Part shown: positions 41,736 to 51,412 of the stretch, in pieces | Layout of the letters: each line of letters opens with the position of its first letter | Numbering within the stretch: the stretch's first letter is position 1 | Notes under the pieces: model-generated | Database searches by the model: none | Seen by the model: the letters and a program-made list of their open reading frames with translations, nothing else | Told to the model about the DNA's origin: nothing | Program-made: the position numbers and the translations under genes | DNA from: JABCPE02 sp963509715 | GTDB taxonomy: Bacteria > Bacteroidota > Bacteroidia > Flavobacteriales > Weeksellaceae | Length of the DNA stretch: 64,000 nucleotides | Direction: 5' to 3' | Assembly (NCBI GenBank): GCA_963509715.1 | Contig: CAUPCB010000002.1 | Coordinates: forward strand, 49,072-113,071

Positions 41736-42590
41736 ATGTTGTCTTTTGTATGGAGGTTTTTGGAGAGGAACAGTCTTGGTACTTTTTTCGTTTTTCTCCA
41801 GTTGGTATCAGTAGTTCTTATTTTTAGTAGGAACTCCATGCAGCGTTCTTTTGTAGCAGCACATGCATCAGCTTTTAATGCCTTTGTGTCTGGTTACATA
41901 GATGAGGGGGCAAGTTATTTCAGCCTGAAACAAGTAAATGAAGACCTGACCGCTCAGAATAAAATGCTCATGCAACAGCTGTATGGTAAGAAAAAATCCG
42001 CTGAAGCCAAATTTGTCCATGTGGATAATACTTTTACAGAAGGTCAGTCTTACTCTGTGATGGATGCAGAAATTATCCAAAACAGTATAAATAGAAATAA
42101 TAATTATTTCACAATTAACAGAGGAAGAAACCACGGCGTGGAACCACAGATGGGAGTGATAGCTCCGCAGGGAATAGCGGGGATAGTTATCAATACAACG
42201 GCCAACTATGCTTTGGTGCAGTCTGTTTTGAGTGTAAATAATATTAAAATAAATACATCTCTAAAAAAATCTGATTTTTTCGGGACTTTGACTTGGGATG
42301 GAGAGGATACACGAGTAATGCACCTAAAAGACATTCCTAAATATGTTTCTGTAAAAGTGGGAGATACCGTAATTACAGATGGTAAATCATCTATTTTCCC
42401 AAAAGGAATCATGATAGGAAGAGTGGCTGGTTATGATGTAGATAGTAAAACAGGGCACTGGGATATTTCTGTGGAGCTGAGCCAGAATATGGGACAGGTG
42501 CAGAAAGTTTTCGTGGTTAAAAACCTCAAAAAAACAGAACTAGAAGAGATAAAAGAGATTTTAGATGCTGCTGTAAAGGAAAATGATTAG
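41736..42590 (+). CDS. mreC: Rod-shape determining protein MreC
   Basis: 284 aa. A short cytosolic start and membrane helix (NSLGTFFVFLQLVSVVLIF) are followed by a coiled coil (about 60-80) and the MreC beta domains: NYFTINRGRNHGVEPQMGVIAPQGIAGIV and GDTVITDGKSSIFPKGIMIGRV. A periplasmic scaffold that links MreB with the synthases. It lies 14 bases after mreB and overlaps mreD by 8. Confidence 0.95.
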   Translation: MLSFVWRFLERNSLGTFFVFLQLVSVVLIFSRNSMQRSFVAAHASAFNAFVSGYIDEGASYFSLKQVNEDLTAQNKMLMQQLYGKKKSAEAKFVHVDNTFTEGQSYSVMDAEIIQNSINRNNNYFTINRGRNHGVEPQMGVIAPQGIAGIVINTTANYALVQSVLSVNNIKINTSLKKSDFFGTLTWDGEDTRVMHLKDIPKYVSVKVGDTVITDGKSSIFPKGIMIGRVAGYDVDSKTGHWDISVELSQNMGQVQKVFVVKNLKKTELEEIKEILDAAVKEND

Positions 42591-43089
42591 TAGAAATATT
42601 TTGACGGATATTTTATTCATTGTAGTATTGGTAATATTACAAGTTTTTTTGTTGAATAGAATCCTCATCATGGGCAAGTATCCGCCAATTGTCTATCCTA
42701 TCTATGTGATGTTTTATCCTTTTTATAGGGATAAATTTCAGTTTTTAGGGACAAGTTTCCTGCTGGGGTTAGGAATGGATATGTTTTTGGGAACATGGGG
42801 GATTAATGCCTTTGCGACTACATTGATAGCTTTTGTAAGAACCGTTATATTTCGGTCATCATCAGATTCTACATCGGATTTTTTCTCTTTTGAATCTTTG
42901 CAGTGGACACAGTTTCTGGGTTTTATTCTTACTAATCTTTTTTTACACCAGTTTTTGGTTCAGTTTATAGAGTATTTTAAGTTGAGCAGAGCGTTAGATG
43001 TGCTTATCAATATCTCTATAACCACTGCATATTCGTTTGTTTTTGTTTTATTTTATGTTTTAATATTTAAAATCAAGCAGAGAGTTTGA
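42583..43089 (+). CDS. mreD: Rod-shape determining membrane protein MreD
   Basis: 168 aa, five or six membrane helices. Sequence conservation in this family is low; the call rests on size, hydrophobicity, NRILIMGKYPPIVYPIYVMFYPFY and position between mreC and pbp2. Overlaps mreC by 8 bases and the following gene by 4. Confidence 0.92.
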   Translation: MISRNILTDILFIVVLVILQVFLLNRILIMGKYPPIVYPIYVMFYPFYRDKFQFLGTSFLLGLGMDMFLGTWGINAFATTLIAFVRTVIFRSSSDSTSDFFSFESLQWTQFLGFILTNLFLHQFLVQFIEYFKLSRALDVLINISITTAYSFVFVLFYVLIFKIKQRV

Positions 43090-45050
43090 GACCATATTTT
43101 AAAATTCTAATTTCTTTAGGGCTTATAGCTGTGATATTTGTCGCTAGACTAGCTTATTTACAGCTGTTTACGGATAGATATGCTCTCAATGCAGCCAATA
43201 CATCTATCAAGATAGAATATATCATCCCTCAGCGTGGGGCTATTTTTGATAGAAATTCCAAATTACTAGTAGGAAACCAACCCGCTTATGAAATATCCTA
43301 TACAGAAGCTTTGATGAAAGCTGATTTTGATATATTGGGTTTTTGTAAGTTGATGAATATCACTGAGGCAGATTACAATCATAAAATGAAGGAGATAAAG
43401 GCAGATAAGTATTTTTCTAAATTTACTCCGATGACTTTTATGAAGGATTTGAGCAGGGAAGATGTGGCGAGAATTCAAGAAATTATATTTAAATATCCAG
43501 CGTTTTCGGTTGTTTCCAGACCACAGAGAAAATATGAAGTTTCTACTTCGGGGAATTTGCTCGGGTATACTAACCAAGTAAATGCTGCCTATATCAAAAA
43601 AGACTCTCTATACTATCTTCCTGGGGATATAGCAGGGATGAGCGGTATAGAAAAAGCCTATGAAAGGGTGCTCCGAGGCGAAAAAGGAATGAAATATATT
43701 CAGAAAGATATTAAGCTTCGGAATATAGGTTCATATAAAAATGGAGAATTAGACAAGGAGATGATTTCAGGGAAGGATTTGGTTTTGACAATAGACTACG
43801 ACCTCCAAAGAATGGCTCAGGAAATGCTCGTAAATAAGCGTGGCGCAATAGTAGCGATAGACCCAAATAACGGCGAAATCCTAGCAATGGCTACAGGTCC
43901 AGATATAGACCCAAATCTATTTACAGGTCCAGAAAAAACTAAAAATCTGTATCGTCTACAGATGGATAGTATGAATAGACCGATGTTTGACCGCTCTATT
44001 CAGGCGGCCTATCCACCAGGTTCTACCTTTAAACTTGTTACAGCGCTTTCCGCTATGCAGATGGGCGTGATGACTCCTACTACGATTTTCCCTTGTGGAG
44101 GCGGATTCAATGTTTCTGGGGTTAGAATCAAAGGGCACGGAGGCGCAGACCCTCTTATACCATCTATCCAAGTTTCTAGTAACTGTTATTTCTCTTATGC
44201 TTATTTAGCAATGCTCAATAAATACCCAGGAAATCCAAGCAAAGGAGCAGATGAATGGGCGAAAATTATGCATAGTTTTGGACTTGGGCAGTTTTTAAAT
44301 AACGATTTGGCCGTTGGGTCAAAGGGACTGATACCAGATGGCAAATTTTATGAAAAGAGGTATGGTAAAAATTGGAAACCTCTCCAAGCTGTTTTCAACG
44401 GGATGGGGCAGGGCGAAATCCTTTTAACGCCTTTGCAGATTGCTAATTTTACGGCAGCTATTGCAAATAGAGGTTGGTATTACACACCACATATTGTAAA
44501 ATCTATTGACGGAAAACCTAATCCAGACAAGAGATTTAAAGTAAAAAATCAGACATTAGTAGACCCAAAATATTTTGAACCAGTGATAAGGGGAATGGAA
44601 GCAGTGGTTTTGAGGGGAACGGGACGAGCTTTGAAATCTAATGATTTTACTCAGTTGGCAAAAACGGGAACAGCACAAGTTCCACAGGGGAAGGATAATT
44701 CTATCTACACCATGATAGCACCAGCTGACAATCCTAAAATAGTAGTCGCAGCGGTGATGGAGCATGCTGGTTTCGGGGCAACTTGGGCGGGGCCTGCCTG
44801 TACGGTGATAGCCGAAAAATATCTTTTAGGAGAGCTCAAACGAGAGCATCTTTATAAAAGGCTGATAGGAGCGAGTTTCATGGCTGAATATAACAGACAA
44901 TGGGTAGTTCATTTGAAAAAAATAGGAAGATATGAACCTCCTAAACCAGATTCTCTTGCAATGAAAAAAATACAAGACAGTCTGCGACTGCTGAACGAGA
45001 AAAATAAAACAATCGATAATAAAAATAAACAAACTCAAAAAACACCATAA
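43086..45050 (+). CDS. mrdA: Penicillin-binding protein 2 (elongasome transpeptidase), TTG start
   Basis: 654 aa. The only sensible start is TTG at 43086: the next in-frame Met is about 75 residues in, past the membrane anchor (ILISLGLIAVIFVARLAYL). The pedestal domain (QRGAIFDRN) is followed by the transpeptidase with SxxK in YPPGSTFKLVTALSAM, SxN in SSNCYFSYAYL and KTG in AKTGTAQVPQG. It cross-links peptidoglycan with RodA. Overlaps mreD by four bases. Confidence 0.95.
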   Translation: MRPYFKILISLGLIAVIFVARLAYLQLFTDRYALNAANTSIKIEYIIPQRGAIFDRNSKLLVGNQPAYEISYTEALMKADFDILGFCKLMNITEADYNHKMKEIKADKYFSKFTPMTFMKDLSREDVARIQEIIFKYPAFSVVSRPQRKYEVSTSGNLLGYTNQVNAAYIKKDSLYYLPGDIAGMSGIEKAYERVLRGEKGMKYIQKDIKLRNIGSYKNGELDKEMISGKDLVLTIDYDLQRMAQEMLVNKRGAIVAIDPNNGEILAMATGPDIDPNLFTGPEKTKNLYRLQMDSMNRPMFDRSIQAAYPPGSTFKLVTALSAMQMGVMTPTTIFPCGGGFNVSGVRIKGHGGADPLIPSIQVSSNCYFSYAYLAMLNKYPGNPSKGADEWAKIMHSFGLGQFLNNDLAVGSKGLIPDGKFYEKRYGKNWKPLQAVFNGMGQGEILLTPLQIANFTAAIANRGWYYTPHIVKSIDGKPNPDKRFKVKNQTLVDPKYFEPVIRGMEAVVLRGTGRALKSNDFTQLAKTGTAQVPQGKDNSIYTMIAPADNPKIVVAAVMEHAGFGATWAGPACTVIAEKYLLGELKREHLYKRLIGASFMAEYNRQWVVHLKKIGRYEPPKPDSLAMKKIQDSLRLLNEKNKTIDNKNKQTQKTP

Positions 45051-45055
45051 TAGAT

Positions 45056-46279
45056 ATGAGATGGGCTAATGGATTAGACAAAATAGGGCTGCTGCTCTAC
45101 ATCCTTATCGTTTTGTTTGGTATCGCTAATGTGTATAGTGTAAGTACGGATAGCGGTATAAAACAGGCGGTTTGGTTTGGTATCTCATTGTTTGTTATGA
45201 TGATGATTTTGTTTGTCCGTGGAAGTGTTTTTGAGAGTTTGGCGCCATTTTTTTACATTGTTGCGGTTGTTTTGCTGGTTGGACTTTTCCCTTTAGGGAA
45301 AGAAATCAACGGACAGAGGAACTGGTATGTATTTGGGCCGATAAGTTTACAGCCAGTGGAATTTGTGAAAATAGCCATTGCCCTTATGATGTCCTCTTAT
45401 GTAGGAAACCCAGATTTCAGTATGAAAAACGGAAGGTCATTATTGACTGCCTTTGCTATCATTGGTATTCCTGGGCTTTTGGTGCTGTTGCAGCCAGATG
45501 TAGGTTCTTTGATGGTTTTCATGGCATTTGCTATTGCTTTGTATCGTGAGGGACTTAGTGGATGGCTTTTTACTGCAGGTTTTTTGGTGGTAGGAGTGTT
45601 CTTGTTGTCATTGGTTTTTGAACCTGTATATATTGTAAGTGCAATCGTGCTTTTGACCTTATTAGGAGTTTATTTTAGTAGGATTCAGCTTGGTTTTAGT
45701 ACAATTTCTACACTTGTAGTGAGTGTTGGTATACTTGCAGGAATAAGTTTTGGTGCGCCTAAAGTCATGGAAAAACTCCCGAAACACCAGAGAGAGAGGA
45801 TAGAGGTTTTGTTCAAAGGAGAAAAAGCATTCCGCGATACGGCAGGGTATAATTTGCTTTACTCTAAAACAGCGATAGGTTCTGGCGGACTTCTCGGAAA
45901 AGGCTACAAGGAAGGCTCTGTTACTCAGGGGCATTTCGTGCCAGAGCAGCGTACGGACTATATTTTCTGTACCGTCGGAGAGGAGTGGGGCTTTGTGGGG
46001 AGTTCTGTTTTGGTTCTTCTTTATGCAGTGTATATAGGGCGGATTTATTTCTTGGCTGAACGCCAAAAGCCCGTGTTCAATAGAGTTTTCGGATATTGTT
46101 TTGCATCGATTTTGATGATGCACTTTGCTATAAATGTGGGGATGGTTATGGGGCTGTTCCCTACGGTAGGGATTCCGCTGCCTTATTTCAGTTATGGGGG
46201 AAGTTCCCTTTTGGCGTTTTCTATAATGACCGCTATGTTTTTTAGATTAAACTACGAAGACAAAAATAGTTTGGTTTAA
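45056..46279 (+). CDS. rodA: Rod-shape determining protein RodA (SEDS glycosyltransferase)
   Basis: 407 aa, ten or so membrane helices. SEDS signatures: PLGKEINGQRNWYVFGPISLQPVEFVKIAIAL, LLQPDVGSLMVF, the PEQRTDYIFCTVGEEWGF loop and PYFSYGGSSLLAF. It polymerises glycan strands with PBP2. Last gene of the mre operon, five bases after pbp2. Confidence 0.97.
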   Translation: MRWANGLDKIGLLLYILIVLFGIANVYSVSTDSGIKQAVWFGISLFVMMMILFVRGSVFESLAPFFYIVAVVLLVGLFPLGKEINGQRNWYVFGPISLQPVEFVKIAIALMMSSYVGNPDFSMKNGRSLLTAFAIIGIPGLLVLLQPDVGSLMVFMAFAIALYREGLSGWLFTAGFLVVGVFLLSLVFEPVYIVSAIVLLTLLGVYFSRIQLGFSTISTLVVSVGILAGISFGAPKVMEKLPKHQRERIEVLFKGEKAFRDTAGYNLLYSKTAIGSGGLLGKGYKEGSVTQGHFVPEQRTDYIFCTVGEEWGFVGSSVLVLLYAVYIGRIYFLAERQKPVFNRVFGYCFASILMMHFAINVGMVMGLFPTVGIPLPYFSYGGSSLLAFSIMTAMFFRLNYEDKNSLV

Positions 46280-46360
46280 AGTAACCCTATACTTAAATTT
46301 CAATTTTTCAGATAAAGGGTATTTTTTAGGGGGTGTTAATGAGAAAAATAATATTTTTAT

Positions 46361-46368
46361 TAACTTTG
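46361..46368 (+). promoter_or_regulatory. Putative -7 promoter element (TAACTTTG) of the glutamine synthetase gene
   Basis: TAnnTTTGC match 21 bases before the ATG at 46389. A weak AACCCT...AGGGTATTTTTT pairing between rodA and this site could be a terminator but has a 29-base loop. Confidence 0.6.
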
Positions 46369-46388
46369 CCCTATAAAAACATGTGCTT

Positions 46389-48587
46389 ATGTCAATATTA
46401 AGGTTTAGTGCATTAGAAAAATTGCCTTTTATCAATTATAGAAAAGATAATTTTGTAGAAACTCCGCCCAAATTATCAGAATTGTTTTGTGAAAATGTAT
46501 TTTCTGAAGAGAAAATGCGTGAGTTTTTGACCAAAGAAGCCTTCACAGCCGTGATGGATGCCATAAAAAATGGAACTAAAATCCAAAGGTCAGTAGCAGA
46601 CCAAGTGGCTCTCGGTATGAAAAACTGGGCGATGACCAAGGGCGTTACTCACTACACGCATTGGTTTCAGCCATTGACAGGAACTACTGCAGAAAAACAC
46701 GATACCTTTTTCACGCCGATAGGTGAGGGCAAAGCTATGGAGCGCTTTAACGGAGCGAACCTTATTCAGCAGGAGCCAGATGCATCTTCTTTCCCTAATG
46801 GAGGAATTAGAAACACCTTTGAGGCGAGAGGCTATACCGCTTGGGATCCTACTTCTCCAGCGTTTATTATGGGAACTACCCTTTGTATTCCCTCTATTTT
46901 TATTTCCTATACAGGCGAAACATTGGATTACAAAGCTCCGCTTCTGAGAGCATTACACGCTGTGGATGAGGCGGCTACAGAAGTTTGTCAGTATTTTGAT
47001 AAAAATGTAACCAAAGTTACGGCTACACTTGGTTGGGAGCAGGAATATTTCCTTGTAGATTCGGCGCTTTTTAAGACCAGACCAGACCTTTTGATGACGG
47101 GAAAAACCCTTTTGGGACACTCACCAGCGAAGGGACAGCAGCTGGAAGACCATTATTTTGGTTCTATTCCTACTCGTGTGATGAATTTCATGAAGGAATT
47201 AGAGATAGAGTGCGTGAAACTGGGCATTCCAGTATCTACAAGGCATAATGAAAATGCACCAAATCAATATGAACTTGCACCAATGTTTGAGGAAGCCAAT
47301 GTGGCGGTTGATCATAATTCTTTGTTGATGGATCTAATGGCGAGGATAGCGCACAAGCATCATTTTCATATACTTTTCCATGAAAAACCATTTGCGGGAG
47401 TCAATGGAAGTGGAAAGCATAACAACTGGTCGCTCTCTACCAATACAGGCGAAAATCTGCTGAGCCCTGGGAAAAACCCGAAAAAAAATCTTCAGTTTTT
47501 GACATTTTTTGTAAATGTGATTAAGGCGGTGAATGAATATGCAGACCTTCTTCGTGCAGGGATTGCCACTGCGGGGAATGACTATCGTCTGGGAGCCAAT
47601 GAGGCGCCGCCAGCGATTATTTCTGTGTTTATCGGTTCTCAGCTTTATGGAGTTTTGGAGGAATTGGAAAAAGTGAGCGAGGGGAAACTCAGCGCTGATG
47701 AAAAATATGATTTAAAACTAAATGTAGTCGGCAAAATCCCTGAAATTCTGCTCGATAACACGGATAGAAACCGGACTTCGCCATTTGCTTTTACAGGGAA
47801 TAAATTTGAGATACGAGCAGTCGGTTCTTCAGCGAACTGCGCAGAGGCGATGACTATCATGAATTCCATCATGGCAAAACAGCTTCGTGTCTTTAAAAAG
47901 GAAGTAGATGCTTTGATAGAAGAAAAAGGACTGAAAAAAGATGAGGCTATTTTTAATGTATTGAGAGAATACATCAAGCAGTCTAAAAATATAATGTTCG
48001 AAGGGGATGGCTATTCCGAAGATTGGGTGAAGGAAGCCAAAAAACGAGGGCTGAGCAATCTAAAAACCACGCCAGAGGCTTTGAAAAGAGAACTAGACCC
48101 GAAATTCATTAGTATGTATGAAGAAATGGGAATCTACACTCAGCGTGAAATAGAGGCAAGAAACGAAATTAAATTAGAAAAATACAGCAACATCGTAGGA
48201 ATAGAGGCGAAAGTGCTGGCAGATGTGGCGAGAAACCACATCATTCCATCGGCGTTGAAATATCAGAACAGGCTGATAGACAATGTAAAAGGGCTGAAAG
48301 AAATCTATGGCGAAATAGACTTTAGACCTTTGGCGAAAGAGCAGATGAATCTGATAGAGAGAATTTCTCACAATGTCCACCAGATAAAAATAGGCGTGGA
48401 TGAACTTTTGGATGCCAAACAAAAAGCCCAATCTATAAAGGATAATCAAAAACAAGCAGAAGCATTTTGTCAGGAAGTGAAGCCGCTTTTCTCAAAAATA
48501 CGAGAAGCATCAGACGCCTTGGAAATGATGGTGGATGATGAGCTTTGGCCAATGACCAAATACCGCGAACTGCTCTTTACGAAATAA
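46389..48587 (+). CDS. Glutamine synthetase type III
   Basis: 732 aa, the size of GSIII (GlnN type) and much longer than GSI. Start at ATG 46389; the upstream GTG adds only two residues. Active-site blocks: RHNENAPNQYELAPMFEEANVAVDHN, FHEKPFAGVNGSGKHNNWSL and GNDYRLGANEAPPAIIS. It makes glutamine from glutamate and ammonia, the main GS form of Bacteroidota. It has its own promoter and terminator. Confidence 0.95.
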   Translation: MSILRFSALEKLPFINYRKDNFVETPPKLSELFCENVFSEEKMREFLTKEAFTAVMDAIKNGTKIQRSVADQVALGMKNWAMTKGVTHYTHWFQPLTGTTAEKHDTFFTPIGEGKAMERFNGANLIQQEPDASSFPNGGIRNTFEARGYTAWDPTSPAFIMGTTLCIPSIFISYTGETLDYKAPLLRALHAVDEAATEVCQYFDKNVTKVTATLGWEQEYFLVDSALFKTRPDLLMTGKTLLGHSPAKGQQLEDHYFGSIPTRVMNFMKELEIECVKLGIPVSTRHNENAPNQYELAPMFEEANVAVDHNSLLMDLMARIAHKHHFHILFHEKPFAGVNGSGKHNNWSLSTNTGENLLSPGKNPKKNLQFLTFFVNVIKAVNEYADLLRAGIATAGNDYRLGANEAPPAIISVFIGSQLYGVLEELEKVSEGKLSADEKYDLKLNVVGKIPEILLDNTDRNRTSPFAFTGNKFEIRAVGSSANCAEAMTIMNSIMAKQLRVFKKEVDALIEEKGLKKDEAIFNVLREYIKQSKNIMFEGDGYSEDWVKEAKKRGLSNLKTTPEALKRELDPKFISMYEEMGIYTQREIEARNEIKLEKYSNIVGIEAKVLADVARNHIIPSALKYQNRLIDNVKGLKEIYGEIDFRPLAKEQMNLIERISHNVHQIKIGVDELLDAKQKAQSIKDNQKQAEAFCQEVKPLFSKIREASDALEMMVDDELWPMTKYRELLFTK

Positions 48588-48594
48588 ACAAACG

Positions 48595-48627
48595 CTCAGT
48601 GCAAGATTTTGTGCTGAGTTTTTTTAA
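48595..48627 (+). terminator. Intrinsic terminator after glutamine synthetase
   Basis: A 10-bp stem CTCAGTGCAA / TTGTGCTGAG with two wobble pairs, then TTTTTTTAATA. Confidence 0.8.
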
Positions 48628-48642
48628 TAAAAATATAAAATC

Positions 48643-49677
48643 ATGAATCAGAGAGAAAAACAATTACAATTTCATAAAAATTTGGCGACAGGGCTTCTTG
48701 TCTTGATGCTCGTCATCTACATAAGTATGGTGTTTTTGCAGAAAAAATATCCCGAAATGTCCTTTATAGGCTATGTGAAGGCTTTTTCCGAGGCTGCTAT
48801 GGTGGGAGCTCTTGCTGACTGGTTTGCGGTAACGGCATTATTCCAAAAGCCAATGGGACTGCCCATTCCACACACCAATCTGATAGAAGAACGAAAGGCG
48901 GATATTGGGAATAATTTGGGAGGATTTGTTGTAGAGAATTTTCTAAAACCAAAGCAAATTCGTTTTCATATTGAAAATATTAAAGTATCTAAATATATGG
49001 TAGAATGGCTTTCCAAAGAAACCACTCCTGAAAAAATAGAAAACATCATAAAGGGAATGTCCCTCAATGTGAGAGCCAGTCAGATGCTTGTGGAGTTTTT
49101 GGATAAGGGAAAACATCAGGAATTATTTAACCAACTTTTCCAGAAAATAGAAGTTTATATTTCTGAAAACCAAAATGTGGTTCGGAGAGAAATAGATAAT
49201 CAGTTTCCACCGCTTATTCCATCTTTCATCAGAGAAGCGATTTCAGAAAAGGTGGTGGATGGTCTGCAGGAATTTGTAATGAAAATTACCAGAGATGAGG
49301 CGCATTCTGTAAGGCGAGAAATGACCACGCAGCTCTATGATTTTGCTGAAAGGCTTAATTCTTCTGAATGGGAAAATAAAATCACAAAACTCTTGCAAGA
49401 TAATGTAAATAAGCAGATTAGTGGATTTAAAACCAATGAGGAGTTTCAGAAAAAACTGGATATTTGGTTTCAGAAGACGGCTTATAGATTTGCATTGAGA
49501 AATAAAACAAAAATAGGAGATTTTATCAGTGATACGGTTAAAAACTGGGAAGGCAAGGAGCTGAGCCAAAAGCTGGAAATGGAAGTAGGGAAAGACTTGC
49601 AGTTTATCAGAATCAATGGGACTTTGGTAGGAGGTATGGTAGGTCTGGTGATTTATGCTCTTACACAGCTTTTGTAG
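48643..49677 (+). CDS. DUF445 family inner-membrane protein
   Basis: 344 aa. AFSEAAMVGALADWFAVTALFQKPMGLPIPHTNLIEERKADIG is the defining motif. Membrane helices at the start (about 15-35) and at the very end (VGGMVGLVIYALTQLL) enclose a long helical region. Shorter than the usual 400-plus residues of the family. Role unknown. No -7 element is visible, so expression may depend on read-through of the preceding terminator. Confidence 0.88.
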   Translation: MNQREKQLQFHKNLATGLLVLMLVIYISMVFLQKKYPEMSFIGYVKAFSEAAMVGALADWFAVTALFQKPMGLPIPHTNLIEERKADIGNNLGGFVVENFLKPKQIRFHIENIKVSKYMVEWLSKETTPEKIENIIKGMSLNVRASQMLVEFLDKGKHQELFNQLFQKIEVYISENQNVVRREIDNQFPPLIPSFIREAISEKVVDGLQEFVMKITRDEAHSVRREMTTQLYDFAERLNSSEWENKITKLLQDNVNKQISGFKTNEEFQKKLDIWFQKTAYRFALRNKTKIGDFISDTVKNWEGKELSQKLEMEVGKDLQFIRINGTLVGGMVGLVIYALTQLL

Positions 49678-49679
49678 AA

Positions 49680-49715
49680 AAAACAAATCGGATATCCTTG
49701 GATATCCGATTTCGT
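49680..49715 (-). terminator. Intrinsic terminator of porX
   Basis: Perfect 12-bp palindrome AATCGGATATCC / GGATATCCGATT with a 2-base loop. The T tract (TTTGTTTTTT) is on the minus strand, so it mainly serves porX; the plus side lacks a run of T. Confidence 0.8.
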
Positions 49716-49749
49716 CTAAAATAAATAAAATATAATGAAAAAACTAAAA

Positions 49750-51291
49750 CTACTTTGGTTCTAACACGCAGAACGGGATGATAATCTCTTCTAGGGAAAT
49801 CCCTCCGTGTTGATAGGTGTCTTTGTAATAATTCACAAAATGGTTGTAATTTTTAGGGTAAGCAAAGAATAAATTGTTCTTCGCAAAGATATATTTGCTG
49901 CTCACATTCCCTTTTGGAAGGAATAGCTTTTCAGGATTGGTAATCGCCCAGACATCTTTGTCTTCATAGGTTAGACTTTTTCCTGTTTTATATCTTATGT
50001 TGGTAGAGGTTTCTCTATCACCCACCACTTTGCTTGGTTTTCTTACATAAATCATTCCGTGGTCAGTAGTTATCACAAGCTTGAAGCCGTTTTCTGCTGC
50101 CTGTTTGATGATTTTGATAAGAGATGAATTTTCAAACCAATTGTATGTTAATGAACGGAATGTTTTATCATCTCTAATTAGCTGATCTACAATGGTATTA
50201 TCAGTTTTCGCGTGAGAAAGAATGTCTATAAAGTTATAAACAATCACCAATAAATCATTGTTTTTGTGCTGATTAAAATCTTCTAATATTTTTCGCTCAA
50301 AATCAGCATTTAATATCTTAATATATTTTGAACTTTTCCCTTGCAGACCGAGTCTTTTCATTTGGTCTTTTAGGAAATCAAATTCAAATTCATTTTTGTT
50401 TCCGTCTTCATTGTCATTGAACCATTTATCTGGAAATCTTTTTTCTATTTCCAAAGGCAACAGCCCTGCGAAGAAAGAATTTCTAGCATACTGAGTCGCC
50501 GTTGGCAAGATGCTGTACAGATACTCTTCAGAAGTTTTATTGTAAAACTTAGTGAAAAGCGGTTCTACTACTTTCCATTGGTCATATCTCAGATTATCTA
50601 TCACCAAAAGAAGAACTTTGTCTTTCTCTATCTCTGGTTTTACTTTTTCCTTGAAAAGGGTGTGGTTCATCAGAGGCTTGTCATTTGAGTTAAGCCAATG
50701 TTCGTAGTTGTTTTCTATGAATTTAGCAAATTGGATATTTGCTTCTTCTTTTTGATTTTGAAGCAATTCTGAAAACTCACTATCAAAAACCTTATCAAAT
50801 TTTATTTCCCAATTAAGGATTTTCTTATAATATTCTGCCCAGTCTTCGTAATTATGAAGGTTGGAAAGTTCCATACTCAGATTTCTGAACTCTTGTTGGT
50901 ACTCAGAAATGGTCTGCTGTTCTACTAAAGTATCTTGTTCAAGATTTTTCTTTAATGAAAGTAGAACTTGATTTGGGTTCACTGGTTTTAGAATATAATC
51001 TGCAATTTGTGAACCTATGGCCTGCTCCATGATGTGCTCCTCTTCATTTTTCGTTACCATCACTATTTTGATGGAGCTGTCCAAGTTTTTAATCATCGGA
51101 ATGGCTTCTAAGCCAGATATGCCAGGCATACTTTCGTCAAGAAGAACGAGTGCGAAACTGTTTTCTTCTATCAGTTCCAAGGCCTCATTCACATTGTTGA
51201 TAGGAGTAACGCTGTAACCTTTGCTTTCCAAGAAAACAATGTGCGGCTTCAGCATCTCTATCTCATCATCTACCCAAAGTATTTTTGACAT
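49750..51291 (-). CDS. porX: PorX: response regulator with PglZ domain, type IX secretion regulator
   Basis: 513 aa. The receiver domain (residues 1-120) has acidic pocket WVDDE, phospho-acceptor Asp52 in LVLLDESMPG and switch Lys in YILKPVNP. A helical linker (to about 200) leads to the PglZ alkaline-phosphatase-fold domain (LLLVIDNLRYDQW ... LVITTDHGMIYV). The architecture is that of PorX, which with PorY and an ECF sigma factor controls T9SS genes; its PglZ domain is a phosphodiesterase on oligonucleotides in characterised homologues. No porY or T9SS gene is adjacent. Promoter TACTTTTG at 51319-51326. Confidence 0.93.
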   Translation of the reverse strand: MSKILWVDDEIEMLKPHIVFLESKGYSVTPINNVNEALELIEENSFALVLLDESMPGISGLEAIPMIKNLDSSIKIVMVTKNEEEHIMEQAIGSQIADYILKPVNPNQVLLSLKKNLEQDTLVEQQTISEYQQEFRNLSMELSNLHNYEDWAEYYKKILNWEIKFDKVFDSEFSELLQNQKEEANIQFAKFIENNYEHWLNSNDKPLMNHTLFKEKVKPEIEKDKVLLLVIDNLRYDQWKVVEPLFTKFYNKTSEEYLYSILPTATQYARNSFFAGLLPLEIEKRFPDKWFNDNEDGNKNEFEFDFLKDQMKRLGLQGKSSKYIKILNADFERKILEDFNQHKNNDLLVIVYNFIDILSHAKTDNTIVDQLIRDDKTFRSLTYNWFENSSLIKIIKQAAENGFKLVITTDHGMIYVRKPSKVVGDRETSTNIRYKTGKSLTYEDKDVWAITNPEKLFLPKGNVSSKYIFAKNNLFFAYPKNYNHFVNYYKDTYQHGGISLEEIIIPFCVLEPK

Positions 51292-51318
51292 AATTTTTTT
51301 CCACTAATTTTCTGTTTT

Positions 51319-51326
51319 CAAAAGTA
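51319..51326 (-). promoter_or_regulatory. Putative -7 promoter element (TACTTTTG) of porX
   Basis: TAnnTTTG match on the minus strand, 27 bases before the start codon; divergent from the HD gene. Confidence 0.5.
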
Positions 51327-51412
51327 TGGAGAAAAAATATTAAAATTATACCAACGAAATGTTAATATTTGGTTAAAGTTTTTTTCATAATTTTACACGA
51401 TAAAATCTTTTT

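Noticed and set aside
46280..46360. Possible terminator or leader structure between rodA and glutamine synthetase
   Set aside because: Only a five- to six-base pairing with a 29-base loop could be drawn; too weak to list.
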